A stretch of DNA of 64,000 nucleotides from Microbacterium imperiale (GTDB lineage Bacteria > Actinomycetota > Actinomycetes > Actinomycetales > Microbacteriaceae): assembly GCF_017876655.1 (NCBI RefSeq), contig NZ_JAGIOK010000001.1:1984001-2048000 (forward strand), given 5' to 3'. The notes beneath the pieces were generated by a model, which worked only from the letters and a program-made list of their open reading frames with translations, did no database searches and was not told where the DNA came from. Both the position numbers and the translations under genes were made by a program. This document shows, one piece after another, positions 16,701 through 26,253 of the stretch. Each line of letters begins with the position of its first letter. Positions within the stretch are counted from its first letter, which is position 1.

Positions 16701-19210
16701 CCGTCGATCCTCTCGCTTCGGCGGGCGGGCGGTGCCGCCAGCGGCAGCTCGACGACCATCGTGAGCCCGCCCCCGGGGGTCTGCTCGGGCGTCAGCGTGC
16801 CCTGCATGCCCTCGGTGAAGCCCTTCGACAGCGCGAGGCCGAGGCCGAGACCGGTCGTGTTGTCGGCGTCGCCCAGACGCTGGAAGGGCGCGAAGACGTC
16901 GCCGTGGCGCTCCGGCGGGATGCCGGGGCCGTGGTCGATCACGCGGATCTGCGCCCGTGCGCCGAGCGAGCTCGTCGCGATGCGCACGACGCTGCCGTCG
17001 GGGGCGTGCCGGTGGGCGTTGGCGAGCACGTTGACGACGACGCGCTGCAGGAGCACCGGGTCGGCCATCACCCGGCCGAGGTCCTCGTCGAGCGCGAGCT
17101 CGACGTCCCCGGGCCCGAGCGCCAGCTCGTCGACCGCGGCCAGGACGACGTCGGCGGCGTCGACCGGCCGCAGCGCGACGGCGAGAGCGCCGGCCTCGAT
17201 GCGACTGACGTCGAGCAGGTCGGTCACGAGCGAGGTCAGCGCGTCGAGGCTCTCGCCGGCCGTGTCGAGCAGCTCGGCGCGGTCGGCCGAGCTCAGGGCC
17301 GGCCCGGCCGCACGCAGTCCGCCGACGGCGGCGACGGCGGCGGCGAGCGGGCGGCGCAGGTCGTGGCTCGCGGCCGAGAGCAGGGCGCTGCGCACCCGGT
17401 CGGTCTCGGCCAGCACCGTCGCCGTGCGCGCCGACTGCTGCAGGTCGGCCTGCTCGAGCGCCGCGGCCAGTTGCGCGACGACGACGTCGAGCAGCCGCCG
17501 CTCCGATCCGCCCAGCTCGCCGCCGTGCAGCTCGAGCACGGCCCGGTCCGTCACGGAGACGCGCAGGTGTCGGTCGTCGCGCACCGGTTCACCGTCGGCG
17601 GCGAGCACCGCGCCGTCGGTGGCGACCAGCCGGGCCCCCGACATCCCGAACGCCTCGCGGGCACGCGAGACGAGTGCGGGGATCGATCCGTCGCCGCGCA
17701 GTACGCTGCCGGCCACCGCGGCCAGCAGCTCGGCTTCGGCGGTCGCGCGCCGGGCCGCCCGCGTACCGCGCGCGGCCTGGTCGACGATGACGCTGACGAG
17801 CAGGGCGATGACGACGTAGAGGATGAGCGCCCACGCGTGCAGGGGGTCGGAGATCGTGACGGTGTACAGCGGCGCGACGAAGAAGAAGTCGAGGGTCACG
17901 CCCGACATGACGGCGGCGAAGACGGCGGGCCAGAGCCCGCCGACGAGCGCGACCACGACGACCAGCAGCTGATACGCGAGCACGTCGCTCGTGATCGATT
18001 CGGGGCTGCGCAGCGCGACCAGCAGCCAGGTCAGCAGCGGACCGCCGGACAGGGCGACGACGAAGCCGAGCAGCCGACGCCGCACGCTCAGCGCGCCACC
18101 GGCGACGCGCGGCAGTGCGAAACGCCCGCCTGCGGCGGCATGGGTGACGACGTGCACGTCGATGTCGCCCGACTCGCGGATCACCGTGGCCCCGATTCCG
18201 GGACCGGTCAGCGCGGCGGCGAGGCGACCGCGGCGGCTGACCCCGACGACGAGCTGCGAGGCGTTGACCGAACGGGCGAACTCGACGAGCGCGGCCGGGA
18301 TGTCATCGCCCACCACCTGGTGGTAGGTGCCGCCGAGCGACTCGACGAGCGCCCGCTGATCCGCCAGGGCCGCCGGATCCGCCGTGCGCAGGCCGTCCTG
18401 GCCAGACACGTGCACCGCCAGCAGCTCGCCGCCCGCCGACCGGTCGACGATGCGCGCGCCGCGCCGGATGAGCGTCTCGCCCTCGGGGCCTCCCGTCAAC
18501 GCGACCACGACGCGCTCGCGGGCCTGCCACGTTCCGCGGATGCCGTGCTCGGCGCGGTAGTCCTTCAGGGCGCTGTCGACCTCGTCGGCCAGCCAGAGCA
18601 GCGCGAGCTCGCGCAGCGCCGTGAGGTTGCCGAGGCGGAAGTAGTTCGACAGCGCGGCGTCGATGCGCTCGGCGGGGTACACCAGACCCGCGGCGAGGCG
18701 GTCGCGCAACGACGGCGGGGCGAGGTCGACCAGCTCGATCGGATCGGCCGAGCGCACTACGGCATCGGGCACCGTCTCGCGCTGTGCGATGCCGGTGATC
18801 TGCTGCACGACATCGCCGAGCGACTCGATGTGCTGCACGTTGACGGTCGTGATGACGTCGATGCCCGCGTCGCGCAGCTCTTCGACGTCCTGCCAGCGCT
18901 TGTCGTTGCGCGAGCCGCCGACGTTGGTGTGGGCGAGCTCGTCGACGAGGGCGACCCGCGGAGCGCGGCTCAGCACCGCCTCGAGGTCCATCTCGTCGAG
19001 CGTGACCCCGCGGTGCTCGATCCGGCGCCGCGGGATCGTGGGCAGGCCGGCGGTCAGCGCCGCCGTCGCCGCGCGCCCGTGGGTCTCGACCACGGCGATG
19101 ACGACGTCGACGCCGGCATCCTGCAGGCGGCGGCCCTCCTCGAGCATCTCGTAGGTCTTGCCCACGCCCGGGGCCGCGCCCAGCAGCACCCGCAGCTTCC
19201 CGCGCTTCAC
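16697..19210 (-). CDS. kdpD: Sensor histidine kinase for potassium limitation
   Basis: Membrane sensor of 837 residues. Order of parts: N-terminal KdpD domain with a Walker-like GAAPGVGKT at about 11-19, a universal-stress-protein-like domain, four closely packed membrane helices (about 385-490, DUF4118), a GAF-like region, the HisKA helix with phospho-acceptor His616 in SHDLRRPL, and the HATPase with the DHGPGIPP and GLGLGLALSKG boxes. It phosphorylates KdpE when potassium is scarce or turgor falls. It starts 9 bases after the kdpC stop. Confidence 0.96.
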   Translation of the reverse strand: MKRGKLRVLLGAAPGVGKTYEMLEEGRRLQDAGVDVVIAVVETHGRAATAALTAGLPTIPRRRIEHRGVTLDEMDLEAVLSRAPRVALVDELAHTNVGGSRNDKRWQDVEELRDAGIDVITTVNVQHIESLGDVVQQITGIAQRETVPDAVVRSADPIELVDLAPPSLRDRLAAGLVYPAERIDAALSNYFRLGNLTALRELALLWLADEVDSALKDYRAEHGIRGTWQARERVVVALTGGPEGETLIRRGARIVDRSAGGELLAVHVSGQDGLRTADPAALADQRALVESLGGTYHQVVGDDIPAALVEFARSVNASQLVVGVSRRGRLAAALTGPGIGATVIRESGDIDVHVVTHAAAGGRFALPRVAGGALSVRRRLLGFVVALSGGPLLTWLLVALRSPESITSDVLAYQLLVVVVALVGGLWPAVFAAVMSGVTLDFFFVAPLYTVTISDPLHAWALILYVVIALLVSVIVDQAARGTRAARRATAEAELLAAVAGSVLRGDGSIPALVSRAREAFGMSGARLVATDGAVLAADGEPVRDDRHLRVSVTDRAVLELHGGELGGSERRLLDVVVAQLAAALEQADLQQSARTATVLAETDRVRSALLSAASHDLRRPLAAAVAAVGGLRAAGPALSSADRAELLDTAGESLDALTSLVTDLLDVSRIEAGALAVALRPVDAADVVLAAVDELALGPGDVELALDEDLGRVMADPVLLQRVVVNVLANAHRHAPDGSVVRIATSSLGARAQIRVIDHGPGIPPERHGDVFAPFQRLGDADNTTGLGLGLALSKGFTEGMQGTLTPEQTPGGGLTMVVELPLAAPPARRSERIDG

Positions 19211-19219
19211 GGGATCACC

Positions 19220-19843
19220 CTAGTTCCCGCCCGCGTCCCGGGTGGCGCCGTCGAGAGCGAGGTTCAGCTCCACGACGTTCACGCGCGGATCGCCGAGGAA
19301 GCCGAGGTCGCGCCCGGCCGTGTGCGCCGCGACGAGGTCGCGCACGGCATCCTCCGACAGGCCGCGCTCTGCGGCCACCCGCGCCACCTGCAGCTCGGCG
19401 TAGGCGGGCGAGATGTGCGGGTCGAGCCCCGAGCCCGACGCGGTGACGGCATCGGCCGGAACGTCGGCCACGCCCACGCCCTCGAGGGCGGCGACGGTCT
19501 CGCGCCGCTGCGCGACGGCGGCGACGAGGTCGTCGTTGTTCGGCCCGAGGTTCGAGCCGCTCGAGGCCGCGGCGTCGTAGCCGTCGCCGGCGGCCGAGGG
19601 GCGGGACTGGAAGTACTGCGGCAGGGCCGCGCCGTCGGCATCCGTGAAGGACTGCCCGATGAGCGCCGACCCGACGACCTCGCCGTCGGCGTCGCGAAGC
19701 AGCGAGCCGTTCGCCTGCGCGGGCAGCGCGATCCCGGCGGCGGTGATGACGAGCGTGTAGCCGAGACCGAGGACGAGGGTGAAGACGAGCATCGCGCGGA
19801 CGGCGACGCCGGTCGTGCGGACGGCGGTGCGAGCGGTGGACAT
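19220..19843 (-). CDS. kdpC: Potassium-transporting ATPase subunit C
   Basis: The 207-residue KdpC subunit, with one N-terminal membrane helix (about 14-36) and an outward domain carrying the family motifs GSALIGQSF, YFQSRPSAAG and DPHISPAYAELQVARVA. KdpC stabilises the KdpFABC complex and promotes ATP binding by KdpB. It lies 21 bases after kdpB. Confidence 0.95.
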   Translation of the reverse strand: MSTARTAVRTTGVAVRAMLVFTLVLGLGYTLVITAAGIALPAQANGSLLRDADGEVVGSALIGQSFTDADGAALPQYFQSRPSAAGDGYDAAASSGSNLGPNNDDLVAAVAQRRETVAALEGVGVADVPADAVTASGSGLDPHISPAYAELQVARVAAERGLSEDAVRDLVAAHTAGRDLGFLGDPRVNVVELNLALDGATRDAGGN

Positions 19844-19864
19844 GACGTGACTCCAGACGCGGGC

Positions 19865-22033
19865 TCAGAAGCCCGGGATGACGCTGACGACGAGGTCGAT
19901 CAGCTTGATGCCGAGGAACGGGGCGACGACGCCGCCCAGCCCGTAGACGACGAGGTTGCGGCTGAGGATCGACGACGCGCTGGCCGCGCGGTACTTCACG
20001 CCGCGCAGTGCGAGGGGGATGAGCACGATGATGACGATCGCGTTGAAGACGATCGCGCTCGTGACGGCCGACGCGGGCGACGACAGCTGCATGATGTTGA
20101 GCGCGGCGAGTCCGGGGAACACGCCCATGAACATCGCGGGGATGATCGCGAAGTACTTGGCGATGTCGTTCGCGAGCGAGAACGTCGTCAGGGCGCCGCG
20201 CGTGATGAGCAGCTGCTTGCCGATGCGGACGATGTCGATGAGCTTGGTCGGGTCCGAATCGAGGTCGACCATATTGCCGGCCTCTTTCGCCGCCGACGTC
20301 CCGGTGTTCATCGCGACGCCGACATCGGCCTGCGCCAGGGCGGGCGCGTCGTTCGTGCCGTCGCCGGTCATCGCGACGAGGTGGCCGCCCTCCTGCTCCT
20401 TGCGGATGAGCGCGAGCTTGTCTTCGGGGGTCGCCTCGGCGAGGAAGTCGTCGACCCCCGCCTCCTTCGCGATCGCCGCGGCCGTCAGCGGGTTGTCGCC
20501 CGTGATCATCACGGTGCGGATGCCCATCGAGCGCAGTTCCTCGAAGCGCTCGCGCAGACCGTCCTTGACGACGTCCTTCAGGTGGATGACGCCGAGCAGT
20601 CGGCCCGTGCCGTCCGCGTCGAGCGTGGCCACCGCCAGCGGCGTGCCGCCGGACTGCGCGATCTCGTCGGCGATGCGCACGAGCTCGGCGCGCTGCGGTG
20701 CGGCGGCCGGCTGCCCCGAGGTCTCAAGCCACGCGAGCACCGACCCCGCGGCGCCCTTGCGCACCTGCGTGCCGTCCGGCAGGTCGACGCCGCTCATGCG
20801 GGTCTGCGCCGTGAACGCCACCGCGACGGCATCGCGGGGCAGCTCGGCGATGATGTGCTGCGTCGCGGCGAGTTCGACCACCGAGGTGCCCTCGGGCGTC
20901 GGGTCGGACAGAGACGACAGGGATGCCGCCCGCGCGAGCTCGGAGCCCTCGACACCGGGCATCGCGACGAACTCCGAGGCGCGGCGGTTGCCGTAGGTGA
21001 TGGTGCCGGTCTTGTCGAGCAGCAGCGTCGTGACGTCTCCGGCCGCCTCGACGGCGCGACCCGACATCGCCAGAACGTTGCGCTGCACGAGGCGGTCCAT
21101 GCCGGCGATCCCGATCGCCGAGAGGAGGGCTCCGATCGTCGTGGGGATGAGGCAGACCAGCAGCGCGACCAGCACCGGGATGCTCACCGGCGATGCGGAG
21201 TACGAGGCGATCGGGTTCATCGCGAGCACGACGACGACGAACACGATCGACAGGCTGGCCAGCAGGATGTTCAGGGCGATCTCGTTGGGCGTGCGCTGCC
21301 GGGCGGCGCCCTCGACGAGCGCGATCATCCGGTCGACGAACGTCTCGCCGGGCTTCGAAGTGATCTTCACGACGATGCGGTCCGACAGCACGCGCGTGCC
21401 GCCCGTGACGGCGCTGCGGTCGCCTCCGGACTCGCGCACGACGGGAGCGGACTCGCCCGTGATGGCCGACTCGTCGACCGTCGCGATGCCGTGCACGATG
21501 TCGCCGTCGCCGGGGATCAGCTCGCCGGTCTCGACGACAACCACATCGCCCAGGCGCAGCTCGGCCGAGGCGACGTCCTGCGTCGCGGCCGTGCGCGCTG
21601 CGGCATCCTCTCGCTCGTCGTAGGAGGTCACGCGGCGGGCGGTCGTCGTCGTGCGGGTCTGACGCAGCGTCGCCGCCTGCGCCTTGCCGCGCCCCTCGGC
21701 GACGGACTCGGCCACGTTCGCGAAGAACACCGTCAGCCAGAGCCAGACGGCGATGCCCCACGTGAAGCCGGACGGCACCGGCGTGCCGCCGGAGGACTCG
21801 GGGCCGCCGAGGAACGGCTCCGCGATCGCGATCGCGGTCGTCAGCGCGGCCCCGACCCAGACGAGGAACATGACGGGGTTGCGCCATTGCGCGGCGGGGT
21901 TCAGCTTGCGCGCGGCACCGGGAAGCGCCGCGACCAGCTGCTCGGCGCTGAAGGCCCGCCGGTTGCGGGGCGCGCCGGGTGCGGCCGCGGGTTCAGCCGA
22001 TGCGGGTCGGGAATCGGTCAGGGAGGCAGACAT
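19865..22033 (-). CDS. kdpB: Potassium-transporting P-type ATPase, catalytic subunit
   Basis: P-type ATPase of 722 residues. The phosphorylated Asp340 lies in DKTGT, the actuator motif is TGES, and the hinge region reads [18 protein letters not shown]. Seven membrane helices bracket these cytoplasmic domains. Residues 1-40 form an unusual Ala/Pro-rich extension before the first helix. The ATG at 22033 overlaps the kdpA stop (TGATG). I reject a longer reading frame that continues upstream because it would run into kdpA. Confidence 0.96.
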   Translation of the reverse strand: MSASLTDSRPASAEPAAAPGAPRNRRAFSAEQLVAALPGAARKLNPAAQWRNPVMFLVWVGAALTTAIAIAEPFLGGPESSGGTPVPSGFTWGIAVWLWLTVFFANVAESVAEGRGKAQAATLRQTRTTTTARRVTSYDEREDAAARTAATQDVASAELRLGDVVVVETGELIPGDGDIVHGIATVDESAITGESAPVVRESGGDRSAVTGGTRVLSDRIVVKITSKPGETFVDRMIALVEGAARQRTPNEIALNILLASLSIVFVVVVLAMNPIASYSASPVSIPVLVALLVCLIPTTIGALLSAIGIAGMDRLVQRNVLAMSGRAVEAAGDVTTLLLDKTGTITYGNRRASEFVAMPGVEGSELARAASLSSLSDPTPEGTSVVELAATQHIIAELPRDAVAVAFTAQTRMSGVDLPDGTQVRKGAAGSVLAWLETSGQPAAAPQRAELVRIADEIAQSGGTPLAVATLDADGTGRLLGVIHLKDVVKDGLRERFEELRSMGIRTVMITGDNPLTAAAIAKEAGVDDFLAEATPEDKLALIRKEQEGGHLVAMTGDGTNDAPALAQADVGVAMNTGTSAAKEAGNMVDLDSDPTKLIDIVRIGKQLLITRGALTTFSLANDIAKYFAIIPAMFMGVFPGLAALNIMQLSSPASAVTSAIVFNAIVIIVLIPLALRGVKYRAASASSILSRNLVVYGLGGVVAPFLGIKLIDLVVSVIPGF

Positions 22034-23715
22034 CAGGAGAGTCCTTCGGCGAGAGGTCCGAGGGTGAGGACCGGGAAGTAGGTGAGCGCGGTGATGATGA
22101 CGACCACGCCGGCGAGCAGGCCCGCGAATTGCGGACGGTGCGTCGGCAGCGTGCCGACGCTCGAGGGCACCTTGTCCTGCGCGGCGAGGGATCCGGCCAG
22201 CGCGAGCACGAGCACGATCGGGATGAAGCGGCCGAGCAGCATCGCGACACCCAGGGCCGTGTTGAACCACGGGGTGTTGGCGGTGATGCCCGCGAAGGCC
22301 GAACCGTTGTTGTTGGCCGCGGAGGTGAACGCGTAGAGCACCTCACTCAGGCCATGGACGCCCGGGTTCCAGATCGAGGTGCCCTCGACGTCCGCGCGGA
22401 CCGCGGGGATCGCGAAGCTCAGCGCCGTTCCCGCGAGCACGAGCGTCGGGGTCACGAGGATGTACAGGCTCGCGAGCTTGATCTCGCGCGGACCGATCTT
22501 CTTGCCGAGGTACTCGGGCGTCCGGCCGATGAGCAGGCCGCCGACGAACACCGCGATGACCGCGAGCACCAGCATCCCGTACAGGCCCGAGCCGACACCG
22601 CCGGGCGCGATCTCGCCGAGCATCATGTTGAGCATCGGCAGCATGCCGCCCAGCGGAGTGAAGCTGTCGTGCATCGAGTTGACCGCTCCGGTGGAGGTGA
22701 GGGTCGTCGCGCCCGCGAAGAGCGCCGACGAAGCGACGCCGAACCGCGTCTCCTTGCCCTCCATCGCCGCTCCGGCGAGCTGCGTCGCCGCGCCGCCACC
22801 CGCGGTCTCCGCCCACGAGCCGAGCGCGATCGACGCGAGGAAGATGCCGCCCATGACGGCGACGATCGCGTAGCCCTGCCGGTCGTCCCCGACGATACGT
22901 CCGAACGCGCGGGGCATCGCGAAGGGGATGACCAGAAGCAGGAAGATCTCGAAGAGGTTCGTCCAGGGCGTGGGGTTCTCGAAGGGGTGGGCGGAGTTGG
23001 CGTTGAAGAACCCGCCACCGTTCGTGCCCAGGAGCTTGATGGCCTCCTGGCTCGCGACCGGTCCGCCCGGCACCGACTGCGTCGCACCGGCAATGGTCTG
23101 CACGTCCGCGAAGCCCGCGAAATTCTGGATGACGCCGCCCGCGAGCAGCACGACCGCCGCGACGGTCGCCATCGGCATCAGGATGCGGCCGAGGCCGCGA
23201 ACGAGGTCGACCCAGAAGTTCCCGATGGTGCCCGAGCGGCGGTACGCGAAGCCCCGGACGAGAGCGATCGCGACCGCCATGCCGACGGCGGCCGAGACGA
23301 AGTTCTGCACGGCGAGGCCCGCGAACTGCACCGTATAGCCGAGGGTGACGTCGGGCGAGTAGGACTGCCAGTTCGTGTTCGTGACGAACGAGACGGCGGT
23401 GTTGAACGAGAGGTGCTCGCTCGGCGCGGGCAGTCCGAGAGCGAACGGCAGCAGCGGCTGCAGGCGTTGCAGCGCGTAGACGAGCACGACGCCCACGAGC
23501 GAGAACAGCAGCACCCCGCGGGTGTAGGCCTGCCAGGTCTGTTCGGCGCGCGGGTCGACGCCGATCAGGCGGTAGGCGCCGCGCTCGACGGCGAGGTCGC
23601 GCGGCGACGTGTACACGCGGGCGATGTAGTCGCCCAGCGGGCGGTAGAGCAGGACGAGGACGAGGGCGAGGGTCGCGATCTGCAGCGAGGCGAACCCGAT
23701 CTGCGCGGCATCCAC
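22033..23715 (-). CDS. kdpA: Potassium-transporting ATPase subunit A
   Basis: The 560-residue channel-like subunit that binds and moves potassium. It has about ten hydrophobic helices and the selectivity-loop glycine segments [19 protein letters not shown] near residue 230 and [11 protein letters not shown] near 475, as in other KdpA proteins. Overlaps kdpB by four bases and follows kdpF by a single base. Confidence 0.97.
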   Translation of the reverse strand: MDAAQIGFASLQIATLALVLVLLYRPLGDYIARVYTSPRDLAVERGAYRLIGVDPRAEQTWQAYTRGVLLFSLVGVVLVYALQRLQPLLPFALGLPAPSEHLSFNTAVSFVTNTNWQSYSPDVTLGYTVQFAGLAVQNFVSAAVGMAVAIALVRGFAYRRSGTIGNFWVDLVRGLGRILMPMATVAAVVLLAGGVIQNFAGFADVQTIAGATQSVPGGPVASQEAIKLLGTNGGGFFNANSAHPFENPTPWTNLFEIFLLLVIPFAMPRAFGRIVGDDRQGYAIVAVMGGIFLASIALGSWAETAGGGAATQLAGAAMEGKETRFGVASSALFAGATTLTSTGAVNSMHDSFTPLGGMLPMLNMMLGEIAPGGVGSGLYGMLVLAVIAVFVGGLLIGRTPEYLGKKIGPREIKLASLYILVTPTLVLAGTALSFAIPAVRADVEGTSIWNPGVHGLSEVLYAFTSAANNNGSAFAGITANTPWFNTALGVAMLLGRFIPIVLVLALAGSLAAQDKVPSSVGTLPTHRPQFAGLLAGVVVIITALTYFPVLTLGPLAEGLS

Positions 23716-23716
23716 G

Positions 23717-23803
23717 TCAGAACCGCTCGGGGCGCACGAGGGCGATGACGAGGTAGACGATGGCGCCGATCGCGAGCCCGGCCGCCATGAGGGAGAAGAA
23801 CAT
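23717..23803 (-). CDS. kdpF: Potassium-transporting ATPase subunit F
   Basis: A 28-residue single-helix peptide ([16 protein letters not shown] then [12 protein letters not shown]). The C-terminal L-x-R-P-E-R-F ending is the KdpF signature. It sits directly before kdpA, its usual place, and its ATG overlaps the stop of an even smaller gene upstream (TGATG). Confidence 0.93.
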   Translation of the reverse strand: MFFSLMAAGLAIGAIVYLVIALVRPERF

Positions 23804-23886
23804 CACAGCTTCTCGACCCCCCGGGCGACGAGGCCGACGACGGCGAAGAGCGCGAGGATCGCGGCGAGATAGATGACATCGAGCAC
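23803..23886 (-). CDS. Tiny membrane peptide heading the kdp operon
   Basis: A 27-residue frame from a GTG at 23886: one membrane helix (VIYLAAILALFAVVGL) ending in the positively charged tail VARGVEKL. Its stop overlaps the kdpF start, so the two are coupled. I believe similar peptides ending in GVEKL precede kdpF in other actinobacteria, but I cannot confirm this here. It could be an accessory Kdp subunit or a leader peptide. The ribosome site is weak. Confidence 0.65.
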   Translation of the reverse strand: MLDVIYLAAILALFAVVGLVARGVEKL

Positions 23887-24009
23887 GAGATCCGATGCAA
23901 CACCCGGCCGGATGCCGCGGCCGCGATCCTCACGCTATCCATACGCCTCCGCCCCCGCTCCTCACGCGCCCCTCACGGTCGCGAGGCCGGGCGTCGGGTC
24001 GGGCGCCGG
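23887..24009 (-). promoter_or_regulatory. kdp operon promoter region with CGTGAGG repeats
   Basis: On the plus strand CCTCACG occurs at 23928-23934, 23960-23966 and 23971-23977, that is, spacings of 32 and 11 bases, close to whole helical turns. They lie 40-90 bases upstream of the first kdp start and are candidates for KdpE binding. A TATGGA/GGATAG stretch between the copies could be a -10 region. This is inference from position and phasing. Confidence 0.35.
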
Positions 24010-24096
24010 CGATACATCCGTCGGACGGCCGGTGCTGGTGCCGCCTCGTACATGCGCCGAGAAGACACCAGCACCACCGGTCCTGCAGATGTATCG
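24010..24096. repeat. Long imperfect inverted repeat of the GATACATC family
   Basis: Two 31-base arms (24010-24040 and 24066-24096) match at 25 of 31 positions when one is inverted, around a 25-base loop. The outer end of the left arm shares 17 bases with the arm at 5224. The element lies 24 bases after the stop of the acidic gene at 24121 (minus) and upstream of kdp, so it may terminate that transcript or be a REP-like mobile palindrome. Confidence 0.6.
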
Positions 24097-24120
24097 CGAA
24101 GCTGTGCGCCGGAGCGAGGG

Positions 24121-24336
24121 TCAGGGCGCGAGGGGCGAGGACTCGTCGTCGATGACGCCGATGCCGACGGCGTGGTGGCTCGGCTCCTCGTCCTTCTGCT
24201 CGGGGGCCTTGGGCTCTTCGCCCGGCTCCTTCGCGACGCTGGGCTCTTCGAGCTCCTCCGTCGAGGGGTTCTCGTCGGGCGCGTGCTGGGCTCCCTCGTC
24301 GGCGTGCTCGGCCTCGTTGTCGTGGTGATCGGTCAT
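24121..24336 (-). CDS. Highly acidic, disordered small protein
   Basis: A 71-residue product made almost wholly of Asp, Glu, His, Pro and Ala, with EEPSVAKEPGEEPKAPEQKDEE in its middle shown here only by key residues: Glu/Pro/Lys repeats about 31-53. It has no hydrophobic core and is likely unstructured. The ATG follows GGGAGA at a good spacing. Such proteins are common in Microbacteriaceae genomes as hypotheticals; function unknown. It is divergent from the TraR/DksA-type gene. Confidence 0.7.
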   Translation of the reverse strand: MTDHHDNEAEHADEGAQHAPDENPSTEELEEPSVAKEPGEEPKAPEQKDEEPSHHAVGIGVIDDESSPLAP

Positions 24337-24409
24337 GTCGTTCTCCCTTCCGCGTCCAGCCTGCGCCTGCGCGGGCCGCCGTGTCACCGGCTTGACGTAG
24401 GGTCGCGGA

Positions 24410-24745
24410 ATGGATCCGAAAGCGCGGCTCGACGAGCGGGCGCGCGAGCTCACCGCGTTGCTCGCGCGGCTCGACGCCGACGACGACAGCCTGCGCCACG
24501 ACCGCGCGGATGCCACCGCCGACGACGAGCACGACCCCGAGGGCTCGACGCTGTCGGGCGAGTGGCAGCGCGTCGAGGCGCTGCAGCGCGGTGCGCGCGC
24601 CGAGCTCGCCGAGGTCGGGGCATCGCTCGCCCGCGTCGCCGACGGCACATACGGCCTGTGCGAGAGCTGCGGCCGCGGCATCCCGGTCGAGCGCCTCGAG
24701 GTGCGGCCCCACGCGACGATGTGCGTCGCCTGCGCCTCGCGCTGA
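24410..24745 (+). CDS. TraR/DksA-type zinc-finger protein
   Basis: A 111-residue protein with an N-terminal coiled coil (about 1-75, rich in Arg, Leu, Ala and Asp) and a C-terminal four-cysteine zinc finger, CESCGRG then CVAC (C-x2-C-x17-C-x2-C). It resembles DksA/TraR proteins that bind the RNA polymerase secondary channel, but the actinobacterial versions lack demonstrated roles. TAGGGT lies 6 bases before the ATG with TTGACG just in front, so the mRNA is probably leaderless. Confidence 0.87.
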   Translation: MDPKARLDERARELTALLARLDADDDSLRHDRADATADDEHDPEGSTLSGEWQRVEALQRGARAELAEVGASLARVADGTYGLCESCGRGIPVERLEVRPHATMCVACASR

Positions 24746-24770
24746 GCCGGGATCCCGTCGCGCGAAACCA

Positions 24771-24814
24771 TTGACACCGCCGCGCGGTGGTCCTAACGTA
24801 CAACCAAATGGTTG
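24771..24814 (+). promoter_or_regulatory. ArsR-type autoregulated leaderless promoter and operator
   Basis: TTGACA at 24771-24776 and TAACGT at 24794-24799 are spaced by 17 bases. The perfect dyad CAACCA-AA-TGGTTG occupies 24801-24814, covering the expected transcription start and the ATG at 24808. A bound repressor would block initiation. CAACCA..TGGTTG dyads are the kind of site used by ArsR regulators paired with AHSA1 genes. Confidence 0.75.
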
Positions 24815-25173
24815 CACGAGGAGATTCCCGACCGAGTGAGCGGAGCGAGCTGAGCGATGACGACATCGACCGTCTGTTCCACGCCCTCGCGACCGCGACG
24901 CGGCGCGACATCCTGCGGCGCACGATCGAGCGCGAGCAGTCGGTGTCGGCGCTGGCCGTCGACTACGACATGTCGTTCGCGGCGGTGCAGAAGCACGTCG
25001 GCGTGCTCGAGACCGCCGGCCTCATCGTCAAGCGGGCCGAGGGGCGCGAGCGCCTCGTGCGCGCGGATCCGGCCATGATCGCCCGTGCCCGCGCGCTGCT
25101 GAGCCGCTATGAAGAGCTGTGGCGCGCGCGCATCGACCGCCTCGACGCGCTGCTCGCCGAGCCCGAAGACTGA
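24808..25173 (+). CDS. ArsR-family winged-helix regulator
   Basis: A 121-residue repressor. The winged helix spans about 18-95 with LFHALATATRRDILRR and the recognition helix in MSFAAVQKHVGVLETAGL, followed by the wing GRERLVRADP. No metal-binding cysteines are seen, as expected for the subgroup that controls AHSA1/SRPBCC genes. I chose the ATG at 24808 because it coincides with the predicted transcription start; a GTG at 24787 would lie inside the promoter. It is followed 43 bases later by its AHSA1 partner. Confidence 0.88.
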   Translation: MVARGDSRPSERSELSDDDIDRLFHALATATRRDILRRTIEREQSVSALAVDYDMSFAAVQKHVGVLETAGLIVKRAEGRERLVRADPAMIARARALLSRYEELWRARIDRLDALLAEPED

Positions 25174-25216
25174 CCCGACCCCACCACCTCGCCGTATTCG
25201 TTCGAAGGAGAATCCG

Positions 25217-26194
25217 ATGCCCGTCACCGACATCACCACCGATGCCGAGAACCTCACCATGACCTTGGTCGCGGATGTCGCCGCGCCCGTCGACCGCCTG
25301 TGGCGCGCGTTCACGCAGCCCGCGCAGCTGGAGCGCTTCTGGGGCCCTCCCGGCTGGCCGGCGACGTTCACCCGGTTCGACTTCGTTCCCGGCGGCCGAG
25401 CCCAGTACGCGATGACGAGCCCGCAGGGCGAGAAATCGCGGGGCACGTGGGAGTTCATCGCAATCGACGAAGGCCGCAGCTTCGAGGTTCTCGACGCCTT
25501 CGCCGACGAGAACGGCGACCCGATGGAGCAGTTCCCCGCGATGCGCATGCTCTTCTCGTTCGACGCCACCGACGCCGGTTCGCGGCTGACGAACGTGACC
25601 TACTTCACGTCGGCCGAGGGCCTCGAGCAGGTCATCGCGATGGGCGCGATCGAGGGCTCCCGCCTCGCGATGGGCCAGCTCGACGCGGTCGTCCAGGACC
25701 TCCGCGCCTACGCGCAGGGCCAGGGCACGCGGGTCGAACTGCTCGACGACACGCACGTGCGCATCACCCGCCTGATCGACGGTCCGCGCGACCTCGTGTG
25801 GCGCGCCCACCACGAGCCCGAGCTGCTGCGGACGTGGCTGACCGGTCCCGACGGCTGGTCGATGACCGTCGCCGAGCCCGGCACCGAGGTGGGGGCGACG
25901 TTCCGGCAGGCGTGGGAGCAGGACGGTGCCCCCGAGACGGCGTTCGGGTTCGAGGGAGAGGTGCTGCAGCTGGAGGCTCCGCGTCGCGCCGTCACGACCG
26001 AACGGATGTCGGGCACCGAGGGTCCCGCGACGATCAACGACCTGCAGCTGTACGAAGAGGACGGCGCGACCCTCCTGACCCTTCTCATCGAGTACCCCGA
26101 TAAGGACACCCGCGACACGATCCTCGCGACCGGGATGACCGACGGCATGGAGGCCTCGTACGCACGCCTCGAATCCGAGGTGGTGAACGCCTGA
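25217..26194 (+). CDS. Double AHSA1/SRPBCC-domain protein
   Basis: A 325-residue protein with two tandem START-like AHSA1 domains: residues about 12-160 (begins VAAPVDRLWRAFTQPAQLERFW) and about 168-325 (begins IDGPRDLVWRAHHEPELLRTWL). Each holds the typical hydrophobic-ligand cavity pattern. Members usually occur as single domains of about 150 residues, so this is a fusion or internal duplication. A GAAGGAG ribosome site precedes the ATG. It is probably co-transcribed with the ArsR gene; ligand unknown. Confidence 0.88.
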   Translation: MPVTDITTDAENLTMTLVADVAAPVDRLWRAFTQPAQLERFWGPPGWPATFTRFDFVPGGRAQYAMTSPQGEKSRGTWEFIAIDEGRSFEVLDAFADENGDPMEQFPAMRMLFSFDATDAGSRLTNVTYFTSAEGLEQVIAMGAIEGSRLAMGQLDAVVQDLRAYAQGQGTRVELLDDTHVRITRLIDGPRDLVWRAHHEPELLRTWLTGPDGWSMTVAEPGTEVGATFRQAWEQDGAPETAFGFEGEVLQLEAPRRAVTTERMSGTEGPATINDLQLYEEDGATLLTLLIEYPDKDTRDTILATGMTDGMEASYARLESEVVNA

Positions 26195-26253
26195 GGCATC
26201 CGACTCGGGTTCGGTGAGAACCGCGCGGCTCGTCGCACTGCCAGGATGATCGG

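Noticed and set aside
16904..22081. A 1725-codon open frame on the plus strand opposite kdpD, kdpC and kdpB
   Set aside because: Its product is low-complexity Arg/Asp/Gly/His-rich and mirrors the codon bias of the real kdp genes on the other strand. Long antisense frames are expected at this GC content.
23930..24817. A 295-codon minus-strand frame across the kdp promoter and the acidic gene
   Set aside because: It runs through the inverted repeat and across two convincing smaller genes; the product is Arg/Ala-rich without domains.
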